Part shown: piece after piece, positions 36,294 to 44,271 of the stretch
Numbering within the stretch: the first letter of the stretch is position 1
Layout of the letters: the number at the start of each line of letters is the position of its first letter
Assembly (NCBI GenBank): GCA_964560875.1
Contig: CAZLMW010000022.1
Span: forward strand, 1-64,000
Direction: 5' to 3'
DNA length: 64,000 nt
Source of the DNA: CAZLMW01 sp964560875
Lineage (GTDB): Bacteria; Myxococcota_A; UBA9042
Translations under genes and position numbers: made by a program
Notes under the pieces: generated by a model
What the model was told of the DNA's origin: nothing
The model's input: the letters and a program-made list of their open reading frames with translations, nothing else
Databases searched by the model: none

Positions 36294-38345
36294 TCATTTG
36301 CGCTTGCGGTGGCGTCTTCGTCGCTTCTTCTTCTTGCGGACCGTGGGCTCGCCGGCGGCTTTTTTCGGCTTCTTCCAACCCAACGGCGGCGGCGGGATCA
36401 AGCTGGCGATCGACTCGGCGGTGCGCGGGCCTTTGTAGAGCTGGCCGTTGACGAAGATCGTCGGTGTGCCCTTGACCTTGGCGTTCACCGCCTGCCGCAC
36501 ATCGCCCGTGACGGCGTCCGAAGCACGGCTGGACCGCGCGTAGCGGGCGGCTCGGCGGACATTGAGGCCGGCGTCGTTGGCGACACTTCGGAATTTCTCG
36601 CGCAACCGCGCCGCCCGTTTTTTCGAAGAGCGCTGATGAGGAACGCGGAAGGTCCCGTGGGCGTGAGCGGCCTTGAGGAACGCGGCGAACTTGCCCTGGT
36701 TGTGCGCGGCTTCTGCCCAACGGGCCGCGGGACAGGCCGCAGGGTGCATGTCGATGCTGACCTTGGCGTTGCATGTGCTCGACAGCGGGTAGCTCAGCAG
36801 GGCGATCTTCACATCGGGACGCAGGCTGACCAGGTCGTCGAGGTGGGGCGCGAGGCGCAGACAGAACGGGCACGCGAGCTCGTAAAACACGACCACGGCG
36901 GCTTGCTTGGCGGCGGCGTTGCCGAGAAACGGCCGACCAGCGGTCTGGAACGTGACCTTGGGACCGTTCAACGACGGGCCGACGACGGCTGAGCGCGCTC
37001 TCTTTTGCAAGACACCGTGCAGGTTGGCGCGGTTGGTCATGTGCGCCTTGATCATGCCGCGGGCGATGGCAAGCTCTTCTTTGACCACCGCTTCGAACGT
37101 GGAAAACGGCATCGCGCCACCGATCTTGCGGCCGTTCACGAAGGAATTGGGCGTCCCACGCACGCCGGCCATACGCACGTCGGCCTGGTGTTGGGCGAGG
37201 GCTGCGGTCGCGGACGAGCTGTCCAGGCAGCGCGAAAGGCGCTTGAGGTTAAGGCCGAGTTTGGCGGCGCGCGCGATGATCTGGGCGCGTTTGAGGGAGC
37301 GTTGGTTGGCGAACAGGTCGTTGTGCATCGCCGCGAACTTGCCCTGTTTCTGGGCGCAGATTGCCGACTTGGCGGCGAGCTTGGCGTTGCGGTGAAAAGA
37401 CAGCGGGTAGTGCTTGATGCGCACCTGGAGATCGGCGCCGTAGCGGTCGACCAGCGCGGCCAACGTCGGCTCGACCCGGCGGCAGAACGGACACTCGTAG
37501 TCGGTGAACACAACCACCGTCACCAGTGGATTCTTGCCGCCGAAGACGCCGTCGGTCTGCCGATGCTGCAGGCGCCAACGGGTCTTTGAGATCGCGCGTC
37601 TCGCACGGCGCGGGGCTGGTTTGGGCAGCGGTGGCCGTTCGAGGTCGATCATGTGCTTGATGTACGTCGTCGCGATCGCGGCGTTGTTGCGGCGCACCCG
37701 GTCGGCGTGCAGCGCGTCACCTTCGAGTCCGGTGCTGACCGCGTGTTGGCAGGAGGCGAGCTCGTCGTCGATCAACGTGCGGAACTTGGCCACAGGGTGG
37801 GCGCCTGAGAGCTTGCGACCATTGATGAGAAAGCCGGGTGTGCCGGTCATGCGCAGCGCGGCGGCGAGGCCCCGATCGCGCTCAATCCGGTCCGTGATGG
37901 CCATGCTCGCCATGTCCCTGGCGAAGCGTTGCACGTTCAGGCCAAGCTCGCGCGCCCACTTCAGGTACGCGGCGCGACGCAGCTGGTTCTGGTTGGCCAT
38001 CATCTTGTCGTGCATCGGCCAAAAAGCGCCTTGCCGATGGGCTGCAAGGCCGGCACGGGCGGCGGGCGCGGCTTGCTTGTGAAAGGACAGCGGCTGGTTG
38101 ACGAAGATGAAGCGGACGTCGGCGGGATACTCGCGGCTGAGCTGGTGAACGGTCGGCGCAGCGCGCTTGCAAAAGGGGCACTGGAAGTCGCTGAAGATGA
38201 CGATGGTCACCTTCGCGTCGGCGGGTCCGAGGGTCGGATAGATGCCGGCCTGGCCTTGCGCCGATGCCGCGCCGGGCGCCGCCATGATGGCCAATGCTGC
38301 GATGATCGAGGCGCAGACAAGCGCGGTTTGAGTGGAAGCGGTCAT
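36294..38345 (-). CDS. Secreted protein with three DsbA-like thioredoxin domains
   Basis: The 683-residue protein starts with a cleavable signal peptide (cleavage after ASA, near residue 29). It holds three DsbA/Thioredoxin-4 domains in tandem. Each has a CPFC redox centre (Cys56-Cys59, Cys285-Cys288, Cys492-Cys495) and a cis-Pro loop (GTPGFLING, GTPNSFVNG, GTPTIFVNG). The C-terminus ends in a Lys/Arg-rich tail (RKKKKRRRRHRKRK). DsbA catalyses disulfide formation in exported proteins, which fits a genome rich in Cys-rich lipoproteins; single-domain DsbA is about 210 residues. It lies 46 bp downstream of the FadA6-like gene on the same strand and tail-to-tail with the ferredoxin gene. It may act as oxidase, isomerase or a binding protein. 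Confidence 0.88.
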   Translation of the reverse strand: MTASTQTALVCASIIAALAIMAAPGAASAQGQAGIYPTLGPADAKVTIVIFSDFQCPFCKRAAPTVHQLSREYPADVRFIFVNQPLSFHKQAAPAARAGLAAHRQGAFWPMHDKMMANQNQLRRAAYLKWARELGLNVQRFARDMASMAITDRIERDRGLAAALRMTGTPGFLINGRKLSGAHPVAKFRTLIDDELASCQHAVSTGLEGDALHADRVRRNNAAIATTYIKHMIDLERPPLPKPAPRRARRAISKTRWRLQHRQTDGVFGGKNPLVTVVVFTDYECPFCRRVEPTLAALVDRYGADLQVRIKHYPLSFHRNAKLAAKSAICAQKQGKFAAMHNDLFANQRSLKRAQIIARAAKLGLNLKRLSRCLDSSSATAALAQHQADVRMAGVRGTPNSFVNGRKIGGAMPFSTFEAVVKEELAIARGMIKAHMTNRANLHGVLQKRARSAVVGPSLNGPKVTFQTAGRPFLGNAAAKQAAVVVFYELACPFCLRLAPHLDDLVSLRPDVKIALLSYPLSSTCNAKVSIDMHPAACPAARWAEAAHNQGKFAAFLKAAHAHGTFRVPHQRSSKKRAARLREKFRSVANDAGLNVRRAARYARSSRASDAVTGDVRQAVNAKVKGTPTIFVNGQLYKGPRTAESIASLIPPPPLGWKKPKKAAGEPTVRKKKKRRRRHRKRK

Positions 38346-38391
38346 CGGGACGTCCTCGGAACGGATTGAGGAGCGAGACGTCCGCCGTGGG

Positions 38392-39543
38392 TCACAGTCT
38401 TTCGATGATTGTGACGTTGGCCTGGCCGCCGCCCTCGCACATGGTTTGAAGCCCATAACGCCCGCCGCGTCGCCGCAATTCGTGGACCATTGTGGTCATC
38501 AAGCGCGCGCCGGTTGCTCCGAGCGGGTGGCCCAGGGCGATGGCGCCGCCGTTGACGTTGACGCGTTGCAGGTCTGCGTCCAGTTCTTTGGCCCACGCCA
38601 GCACGACCGACGCGAACGCCTCGTTGATCTCGACGATGTCGATGTCGTGCAGCGTCAGACCTGTTTTTTCGAGCGCGCGACGTGTTGCGGCAATGGGGGC
38701 GGTGAGCATCCAGACCGGGTCGGCCGCGCGCACGCTCAGGTGGTGGATGCGCGCGATCGGCGTGAGGTTGTGCGTCTTGACCGCCTCTTCCGACGCGATG
38801 AGCAAGGCCGCGGCGCCGTCGGAGATTTGGCTGCTCACCGCTGCGGTGACGCTGCCTCCGGGCATGATCGTGCGCAGGCCGGCCATCTTCTCGAGCGTGG
38901 TGCCGCGGCGCGGGCCTTCGTCATGTTCGACATCGCCCAGCGGCGCGATCTCGCCAGCGAAGTGACCGTTGTCGATCGCTGCGATGGCGCGCTCGTGGCT
39001 GGTCAGGGCGAACGCTTCCATGTCTTGGCGGCTGCAGCCCCACTTGTGGGCGATCGTCTCGGCGGACTTGAATTGTGACAGGGGCTCTGCGCCGTAGCGG
39101 TCGACCCAGCCCGGGCTGGTCGTGAAGGGGTCGCTGTGGCCGAGGTCGCTGGCGCAGATCATGGCGGAAGCGATGGGGATCTGCGACATGTTCTGGACGC
39201 CGCCTGCGATGACGAGGTCCTGCGTGCCCGACATGACGGCCTGGGCGGCGAAGTGCACGGCTTGTTGGCTGCTGCCGCATTGCCGGTCGATCGTCACGCC
39301 CGGCACGTGTTCGGGGCCGCCTGCGACGAGCCAGCAGGTCCGCGCGATGTCGCCGGCCTGCGGTCCGATGGTGTCGACGCAGCCGAAGATAACGTCGTCG
39401 ATGGCCCCAGGGTCCACGCCGGTTCGGTCGAGGAGCGCGCGGATTGGGTGGGCGCCGAGGTCGGCGGGGTGGACGGCGGCGAGGCCTCCGCGGCGGCGGC
39501 CAACGGGGCTTCGAACGGCGTCGACGATGTAGGCCTGGGGCAT
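38392..39543 (-). CDS. fadA6: FadA6-like acetyl-CoA acetyltransferase
   Basis: The 383-residue thiolase has the nucleophile Cys in VTIDRQCGSSQQAVHF, the acid-base pair in NGGAIALGHPLGATGARL, and the second Cys in TMCEGGGQANVTII. The N-terminus (AYIVDAVRSPVGRR, ALDR-like ADLGAHPIRALL) is strongly reminiscent of mycobacterial FadA6, the thiolase of ring C/D degradation in the steroid KstR2 regulon. It would remove acetyl-CoA from a CoA-activated ring fragment. It is 32 bp downstream of the small acyl-CoA dehydrogenase gene. FadA5-like or general beta-oxidation thiolases cannot be excluded. Confidence 0.82.
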   Translation of the reverse strand: MPQAYIVDAVRSPVGRRRGGLAAVHPADLGAHPIRALLDRTGVDPGAIDDVIFGCVDTIGPQAGDIARTCWLVAGGPEHVPGVTIDRQCGSSQQAVHFAAQAVMSGTQDLVIAGGVQNMSQIPIASAMICASDLGHSDPFTTSPGWVDRYGAEPLSQFKSAETIAHKWGCSRQDMEAFALTSHERAIAAIDNGHFAGEIAPLGDVEHDEGPRRGTTLEKMAGLRTIMPGGSVTAAVSSQISDGAAALLIASEEAVKTHNLTPIARIHHLSVRAADPVWMLTAPIAATRRALEKTGLTLHDIDIVEINEAFASVVLAWAKELDADLQRVNVNGGAIALGHPLGATGARLMTTMVHELRRRGGRYGLQTMCEGGGQANVTIIERL

Positions 39544-39575
39544 AGCGGGCTCCGTTGTTCAGGATTCGAATCTTT

Positions 39576-40394
39576 TCAGACGTTCGAAACGAGTCCGAGC
39601 AGCCGCGCGAGGCGACGGCGGTGGAAGGCTTCATCGCCGAAACTGGCCGCGAGCTTCCACGCGCGTTTCATGAACAGCTGCAGGTCGTATTCGTGGGCGT
39701 AACCCATCGCTCCGTGGCATTGCAGCGACTTGCGGGCAGCGATCCGAGCGGCCCGTGTGGCGTGGTGCTTGGCCATCGACGCGGCGGCAGCGGCTTCGGT
39801 CGGGTCGTTGTCGAGGCACCATGCGGCACGCCAGACGAGCGGGGTCGCGAATTCCAGGGCGAGCCGCGCGTCGACGAGGTGATGCTGGACGGCCTGGAAG
39901 CTGCCGATGGGGCGTCCGAATTGTTCGCGGGCGGACACATGCGTTACGGCCATGTCGAGCATACGGCGTGCCAGTCCGCACAGGAACGCAGCGGTTGCGG
40001 TTGCGCCGCGGTTCAGTTCGTCGTCTTCCGCTTCATTATTGTCGTCCGCCTCATTATTGTCGTCCGCTTCATCATCGTCGTCCGCTTCATCACCGGCGTC
40101 GCCAAGCGGGATGTCCACGCCGACCTCCCGGATCCATGGGCCGGAAGCGCCGGCATAGCCCAATTCGTCCAGCACGATGGCCGATTCGAGCAGGCCCAGC
40201 CCCAAACCGCCGGCGGCTTCGGGGTGCGCGAGGGTGAGCACGCCGAGTCCGTCGAGCTCTTCACGCAGCCCGGCTACCTCGACCTCGCATGTCGGTCCGG
40301 CGGCGCGAACCGCGTCGGCTGTGCAACGATCGGCGAGCATCGACGCCAACACTTCGCGCAGGCCTTGTTGCTCTTCTGTGAACGCGAAATGCAT
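39576..40394 (-). CDS. Short beta-type acyl-CoA dehydrogenase subunit
   Basis: 272 residues: a helical N-part (FAFTEEQQGLREVL), then DIPLGDAG, a highly acidic repeat block (about 100-130: DEADDNNEADD), and the C-domain (SAREQFGRPIGSFQAVQH, CHGAMGYAHEYDLQLF). The central beta-barrel normally found between these halves is absent; the acidic repeat occupies the place. The gene follows the full-length dehydrogenase gene (37-bp gap) on the same strand, so the pair could form an alpha2beta2 complex as in the steroid enzymes FadE28-FadE29. FAD-binding residues of the complete enzyme are partly lost here, as expected of a beta subunit. The start ATG at 40394 begins MHFAFTEEQQ, typical of the family. 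Confidence 0.8.
   Translation of the reverse strand: MHFAFTEEQQGLREVLASMLADRCTADAVRAAGPTCEVEVAGLREELDGLGVLTLAHPEAAGGLGLGLLESAIVLDELGYAGASGPWIREVGVDIPLGDAGDEADDDDEADDNNEADDNNEAEDDELNRGATATAAFLCGLARRMLDMAVTHVSAREQFGRPIGSFQAVQHHLVDARLALEFATPLVWRAAWCLDNDPTEAAAAASMAKHHATRAARIAARKSLQCHGAMGYAHEYDLQLFMKRAWKLAASFGDEAFHRRRLARLLGLVSNV
40023..40093 (-). repeat. 18-bp in-frame repeats coding NNEADD
   Basis: About four near-identical copies of an 18-bp unit (GTCGTCCGCTTCATTATT and variants) encode the acidic block inside the short dehydrogenase. The repeats stand where a beta-barrel domain is missing. Confidence 0.8.
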
Positions 40395-40430
40395 GGCGGT
40401 GGCGGTTTGGTGGAAGAGGGTCGGCGGGTT

Positions 40431-41579
40431 TCAGCGGCGCTTTTCGCGGGGCAGGCCGAGCACCCGACGACCGATGATGTTGCGTTGAATCTCGTTGGTG
40501 CCCGCGTAGATCGGCCCGGCGAGCGCGAACTGGAAGGCTTTACCCCAACCCGTGTCGAGGTCGGCGTCTTCCCCGAGCAGCTTCATCGCGGTTTCGGTGA
40601 TGTGCAGGTCCATCTGCGACCAGAAGAGCTTGGACAGGCTGGCTTCGGCGCCGATCGCGTCGCCGGATGCCATGCGCGCGGCGGTTGCGTAGGTGTGCCA
40701 GCGGTACGCGGCGGCGTCGATCAGGGCGCTCGAAACGTCATGGACGAGAGCGGGATCGGCTGTGTTGCGTCGCTCGCGCCAGAGGTCGGCGAGGCGATCT
40801 GCGGCTGCTAGAAAACGACCGGGACTTCGCAGGGACAGGCCGCGTTCGCTGCTTGTTGTGGCCATCGCGACCGACCAACCCTGGCCTACATCACCGAGGA
40901 TGTCGGCGTCGGGCACAAACGCGCCGTCGAAGAAGACCTCGGCAAACCCCATGTCGCCGTCGAGACGTGCGAAAGGTTGAATCCGCACGCCGGGCTGATG
41001 CACGTCGCACATGAAGTATGTGAGCCCCGCGTGCCGACTGGCAGAGCGGTCGGTGCGGAACAGACCGAAGACCCGATCGCACCACGCCGCTCGCGTGCAC
41101 CACGTTTTTTGCCCGAAAAGCCGCCACCCACCCGCTTCATCGTCGCGTTCGGCCCACGACTTGACGGCGGCGAGGTCGCTGCCGGCGCCCGGCTCGGACC
41201 AGGCCTGCGCCCACACCACATCGGCGCGCGCCATCGGTGCCAGCAGCCGCTCTTTTTGATCGTCGGTGCCGTAGTGAAACAGCGCGGGGGCCAGCAGGAA
41301 GATGCCGTTTTGGGCGACGCGGCTCGGCCCGCCAGCGCGCCAGTACTCCTCTTCGAAGATCAGCCATTGGGTCAACGATGCGCCGCGGCCACCGTAGTTT
41401 TCGGGCCACGAGACGACCGCCCAGCCTTCGTCGAAGAGGTGTTTTTCGAACGTGCGGTGCGCGGCGAACCCTTCGTCCGTGTCGCCCGATGGCAGCGCTG
41501 GCGACGGCACGTTTTCGGCAAGCCAAGCGCGGGCTTGGTCACGAAAGGCGCGATCGGCGTCGGAGAAGCGCAGGTCCAC
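40431..41579 (-). CDS. Alpha-type acyl-CoA dehydrogenase
   Basis: About 382 residues with the full three-domain layout: helical N-domain (DLRFSDADRAFRDQARAWL), FAD-binding barrel (WSEPGAGSDLAAVKSWAERDD, GQKTWCTRAAWCD), and C-domain ending YAGTNEIQRNIIGRRVLGLPRE. The GTG at 41579 gives the family-typical N-terminus; an earlier in-frame GTG at 41624 exists. It probably pairs with the next gene downstream. In steroid clusters such enzymes (FadE26/28/30) dehydrogenate steroid-CoA esters or HIP-CoA. The substrate is unknown here. Confidence 0.85.
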   Translation of the reverse strand: MDLRFSDADRAFRDQARAWLAENVPSPALPSGDTDEGFAAHRTFEKHLFDEGWAVVSWPENYGGRGASLTQWLIFEEEYWRAGGPSRVAQNGIFLLAPALFHYGTDDQKERLLAPMARADVVWAQAWSEPGAGSDLAAVKSWAERDDEAGGWRLFGQKTWCTRAAWCDRVFGLFRTDRSASRHAGLTYFMCDVHQPGVRIQPFARLDGDMGFAEVFFDGAFVPDADILGDVGQGWSVAMATTSSERGLSLRSPGRFLAAADRLADLWRERRNTADPALVHDVSSALIDAAAYRWHTYATAARMASGDAIGAEASLSKLFWSQMDLHITETAMKLLGEDADLDTGWGKAFQFALAGPIYAGTNEIQRNIIGRRVLGLPREKRR

Positions 41580-41660
41580 GCCCGCGACATACCGCAAAAA
41601 GGGCGCAGATCCCACCGCGCGCACACATGTTCGCCTATTTCGCCAGCTTGAAAGCGGCTC

Positions 41661-43229
41661 CTAATTGCCCAGCGCCCACGCGGGTACGACATCGAGCTCC
41701 ATGCCGAGGGCGGTCGGGCCCAGCAGCGCGAATAACGTGGCGATGATCACCACCCCAACGACGTTGAACACGATGCCCGCGCGCACCATCTGCCCGATGC
41801 GGATGTAGCCGGAGCCAAAGACGATGGCGTTGGGCGGCGTCGCGACCGGCATCATGAACGCGCAGGACGCTGACAGGGTAGCGGGAACCATCAGCGTGCG
41901 GGGATCCAGGCCGAGCGCCGGTGCGGCCTTGGCGAGGATCGGCAGCACCAGGGTCGTCGTTGCGGTGTTGCTGGTGAGCTCGGTGGTGAATGTCAGGACC
42001 AGGCAGACGATGACCACGAGCGCGATGGGATGAAGTCCAGACAGGCCTGCAACTGCGGTCCCGATGGCGGCGGACAGGCCCGACACCTTGAAGCCGCCTG
42101 CGAGCGCGAATCCACCACCGAAAAGCAGCAGCAGGCCCCAGGGAAGCTCGCGCGCCGTCGCCCAGTCCATCAGCGCTTCGCCGCGTCTTTCCGCGCTTGG
42201 CAGCACAAACAACAAGGTCGCCGCCGCCACCGCCACGGACGCGTCGCCGAAGCTCTTGAGCTCAAACATCGACCGCCAGCCGGGGATCGTCGCTCCGTCT
42301 CCCAGCCGCAGGTCGGCGCCGGTCATCCAAAGTAGAGCTGTTGTTGCGAAAACGGCGCCGGTCACCAGCTCATCGCGGCGCCACGAACCGAGGCTCGCCA
42401 CCGCTTGTCTGATCGCGTCGCTGTCGCCCATCATGGGCACATCGGGCAGCCGGAAGAGCACGCGCGTCAGCAGCAGCCAGCCGATCAGGGTGAACACCGC
42501 CACCATCGGCACGGCCAGCATCATCCAGTTGGCGAACGACACAGCGGGCGCCGCTGGGAACAGCTTGGCCATCATCTGCACGAACACCAGGTTGGGCGGT
42601 GTCCCGATCGGCGTGGCCATGCCCCCGATGTTGCCGGCGTAGGCGATGCCCAACATCGTCGCGGTACCGATCGTCGCGACGTCTCCGTCCGAGGCGCCGC
42701 GGTTGCGCGCTTCGTGGAGCACGCTCATCGCGATCGGCAACATCACCATCACCGACGCCGTGTTGCTGATCCACATCGACAGCAGGCCGGTCGCGGTCAT
42801 GAAGCCGAGCACGAGGCGCGACGGACGGCTGCCGATGGCGCGTACAATCAGCAGCGCGAGGCGTCGATCGAGTCCGCAGCGCGACAGCCCCATGGCGAGC
42901 ATCAGGCCACCGAGGAACAGAAAGATCACCGGCTTGCCATACGCCGACGCGACCGGTTTGAGCGCCTGGATGTCGAGCGCCGGCAGCAACGCCAGCGGCA
43001 ACAGCGACGTCACCGGGATCGGCACGACCTCGAAGACCCACCACCACGCCATCAGCACCGCGACCGCCGCCATGCTCGCGATCTTCGGGTCGGCGGGTCC
43101 GGCGATCGCGACCAACAGGGCCAGCGCAATGCCTACTACGGCGAGTGGACCTTTGCGTCGCAAGAACGTGGGAGGGGTCACGGACATCGGGCCCTGCGGA
43201 CCCGGCGGCTGGGGCGTAAGCTTATTCAC
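41661..43229 (-). CDS. SLC13/DASS-family anion transporter
   Basis: The 522-residue membrane protein has about twelve hydrophobic segments and the two SNT signature motifs of the divalent-anion:Na+ symporters (MWISNTASVMVMLPIAMSV and TSNTATTTLVLPI), with a helical hairpin layout. Such transporters carry dicarboxylates, citrate or sulfate. Its position beside the dehydrogenase genes suggests a link to catabolism, but the substrate cannot be told. Start is GTG 43229; ATG 43187 is an alternative that removes a Pro-rich tail. It runs leftward toward the dehydrogenase gene (81-bp gap), so it may head that operon. Confidence 0.85.
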   Translation of the reverse strand: MNKLTPQPPGPQGPMSVTPPTFLRRKGPLAVVGIALALLVAIAGPADPKIASMAAVAVLMAWWWVFEVVPIPVTSLLPLALLPALDIQALKPVASAYGKPVIFLFLGGLMLAMGLSRCGLDRRLALLIVRAIGSRPSRLVLGFMTATGLLSMWISNTASVMVMLPIAMSVLHEARNRGASDGDVATIGTATMLGIAYAGNIGGMATPIGTPPNLVFVQMMAKLFPAAPAVSFANWMMLAVPMVAVFTLIGWLLLTRVLFRLPDVPMMGDSDAIRQAVASLGSWRRDELVTGAVFATTALLWMTGADLRLGDGATIPGWRSMFELKSFGDASVAVAAATLLFVLPSAERRGEALMDWATARELPWGLLLLFGGGFALAGGFKVSGLSAAIGTAVAGLSGLHPIALVVIVCLVLTFTTELTSNTATTTLVLPILAKAAPALGLDPRTLMVPATLSASCAFMMPVATPPNAIVFGSGYIRIGQMVRAGIVFNVVGVVIIATLFALLGPTALGMELDVVPAWALGN

Positions 43230-43371
43230 GCGCCGAGCCTACCGCAGCGCATCGCTCCCGTTCAGTTTCCTGCTTGCCTCGCAACGCTGTGCGCGGTAAC
43301 GGTGTTTATGATTCCTGACCTGAAACTTCCCTACGTCGCCGCAGTCAGTTCGGTGCTCGGCGTGAGGGTAG

Positions 43372-43632
43372 CGCGCCGACCTGGAGCGTACGCTTCGGCA
43401 AAACCGCGCGATCAATGCCCTGCCCCCCAGCGAGCTCGATGCCCTCATGGGCTCGATGCGGCGGATCGAGCTGTCGCCGGGCCAGATGCTCTTCAAGCAG
43501 GGCGAACGCGGCTCCAAGCTGCTTGTCGTGGTCGACGGTGTGCTCAGCGTGCATAGCCAGGTATCCGCAATGCGCACCCAGGCCGCGCTGGACGAATGGT
43601 CGCTTGACGTGCAGCGGTTGCTCGAAGAATAA
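43372..43632 (+). pseudogene. Fragment of a cyclic-nucleotide-binding domain
   Basis: The open frame 43372-43632 (87 codons, flanked by stops) reads NRAINALPPSELDALM, then IELSPGQMLFKQGERGSKLL and VVVDGVLSVHSQV. This is the first half of a CRP/cNMP-binding domain (P-P-x-E-L, G-x-x-L-F-x-x-G-x-x-G). It then diverges and stops before the rest of the beta-roll and any HTH. No ATG, GTG or TTG occurs before the internal ATG at 43447. It is best read as a decayed remnant; translation of a 61-residue peptide from 43447 is the alternative. Confidence 0.55.
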
Positions 43633-43641
43633 GCTGCGAAA

Positions 43642-44265
43642 GTGCAAGCCAGCCCTACAGCGCGCGTCGTTTGCGTGCCCTTCCTCGATCCCGCGACCTG
43701 CGCACAGCTTCTTGGCGCGCTGCCGCCCGACGGATGGCAAGACGGCCGCATCGCACGGCCATCACGAAGTCCAGCCAGGGCAGAAACAATCGGCGAACCG
43801 GTCAACATCGCCGACGACACCGTGCGCAGCTGCCGAATCAACGACCGCCTCGATCCGGCCTTCGTCGCGCGTCTCCAGTCCGACGCGATGACCCTCGGTG
43901 CCGCGGTCTTCCAGTTCGATATCGACGGCTTTCACGACGACGACCCGCCGCACGTCATGCGCTACGAAGCGGGCGACGGGTTTGCGTGGCACGTCGACAA
44001 CGGCACCGACACCGCGCCGATCGCGTCCCGCAAGCTCGCATTTTCGATCCAACTGAGCGACCCGGCCACCTACGTCGGCGGTGACTTGCAGCTGGCGCTC
44101 TACGACCAAAAGTACCTGGGCACCGATCCCGGCATGGCCGCCGCTATGCGCGCGCAAGGCAGCTTGATCCTCTTCGCGGCCTTTCAGCTTCACCGGATCG
44201 CGCCCGTCACGTCGGGGCGCCGCGATGCCCTGGTTGGGTGGCTGCATGGTCCGGCGTTTCGGTAG
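43642..44265 (+). CDS. 2OG-Fe(II) oxygenase, prolyl-4-hydroxylase-like
   Basis: The 207-residue protein has the double-stranded beta-helix core of the prolyl-4-hydroxylase/PKHD family: VMRYEAGDGFAWHVDNG supplies the His-x-Asp iron ligands, and LHRIAPVTSGRRDALVGWLHG the distal His and the 2-oxoglutarate-binding Arg. It should hydroxylate a peptide or small molecule using 2-oxoglutarate and O2. Start is a GTG at 43642, 9 bp after the cNMP-like fragment. Close relatives include PiuC-like iron-regulated hydroxylases, but I cannot fix the substrate. A lipoprotein gene follows 6 bp later. Confidence 0.8.
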   Translation: MQASPTARVVCVPFLDPATCAQLLGALPPDGWQDGRIARPSRSPARAETIGEPVNIADDTVRSCRINDRLDPAFVARLQSDAMTLGAAVFQFDIDGFHDDDPPHVMRYEAGDGFAWHVDNGTDTAPIASRKLAFSIQLSDPATYVGGDLQLALYDQKYLGTDPGMAAAMRAQGSLILFAAFQLHRIAPVTSGRRDALVGWLHGPAFR

Positions 44266-44271
44266 CTGTCG

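Noticed and set aside
41580..41660. A second KstR-like site upstream of the acyl-CoA dehydrogenase pair
   Set aside because: The best match (AACATGTG in reverse) has three mismatches to the fixed positions and is not convincing.
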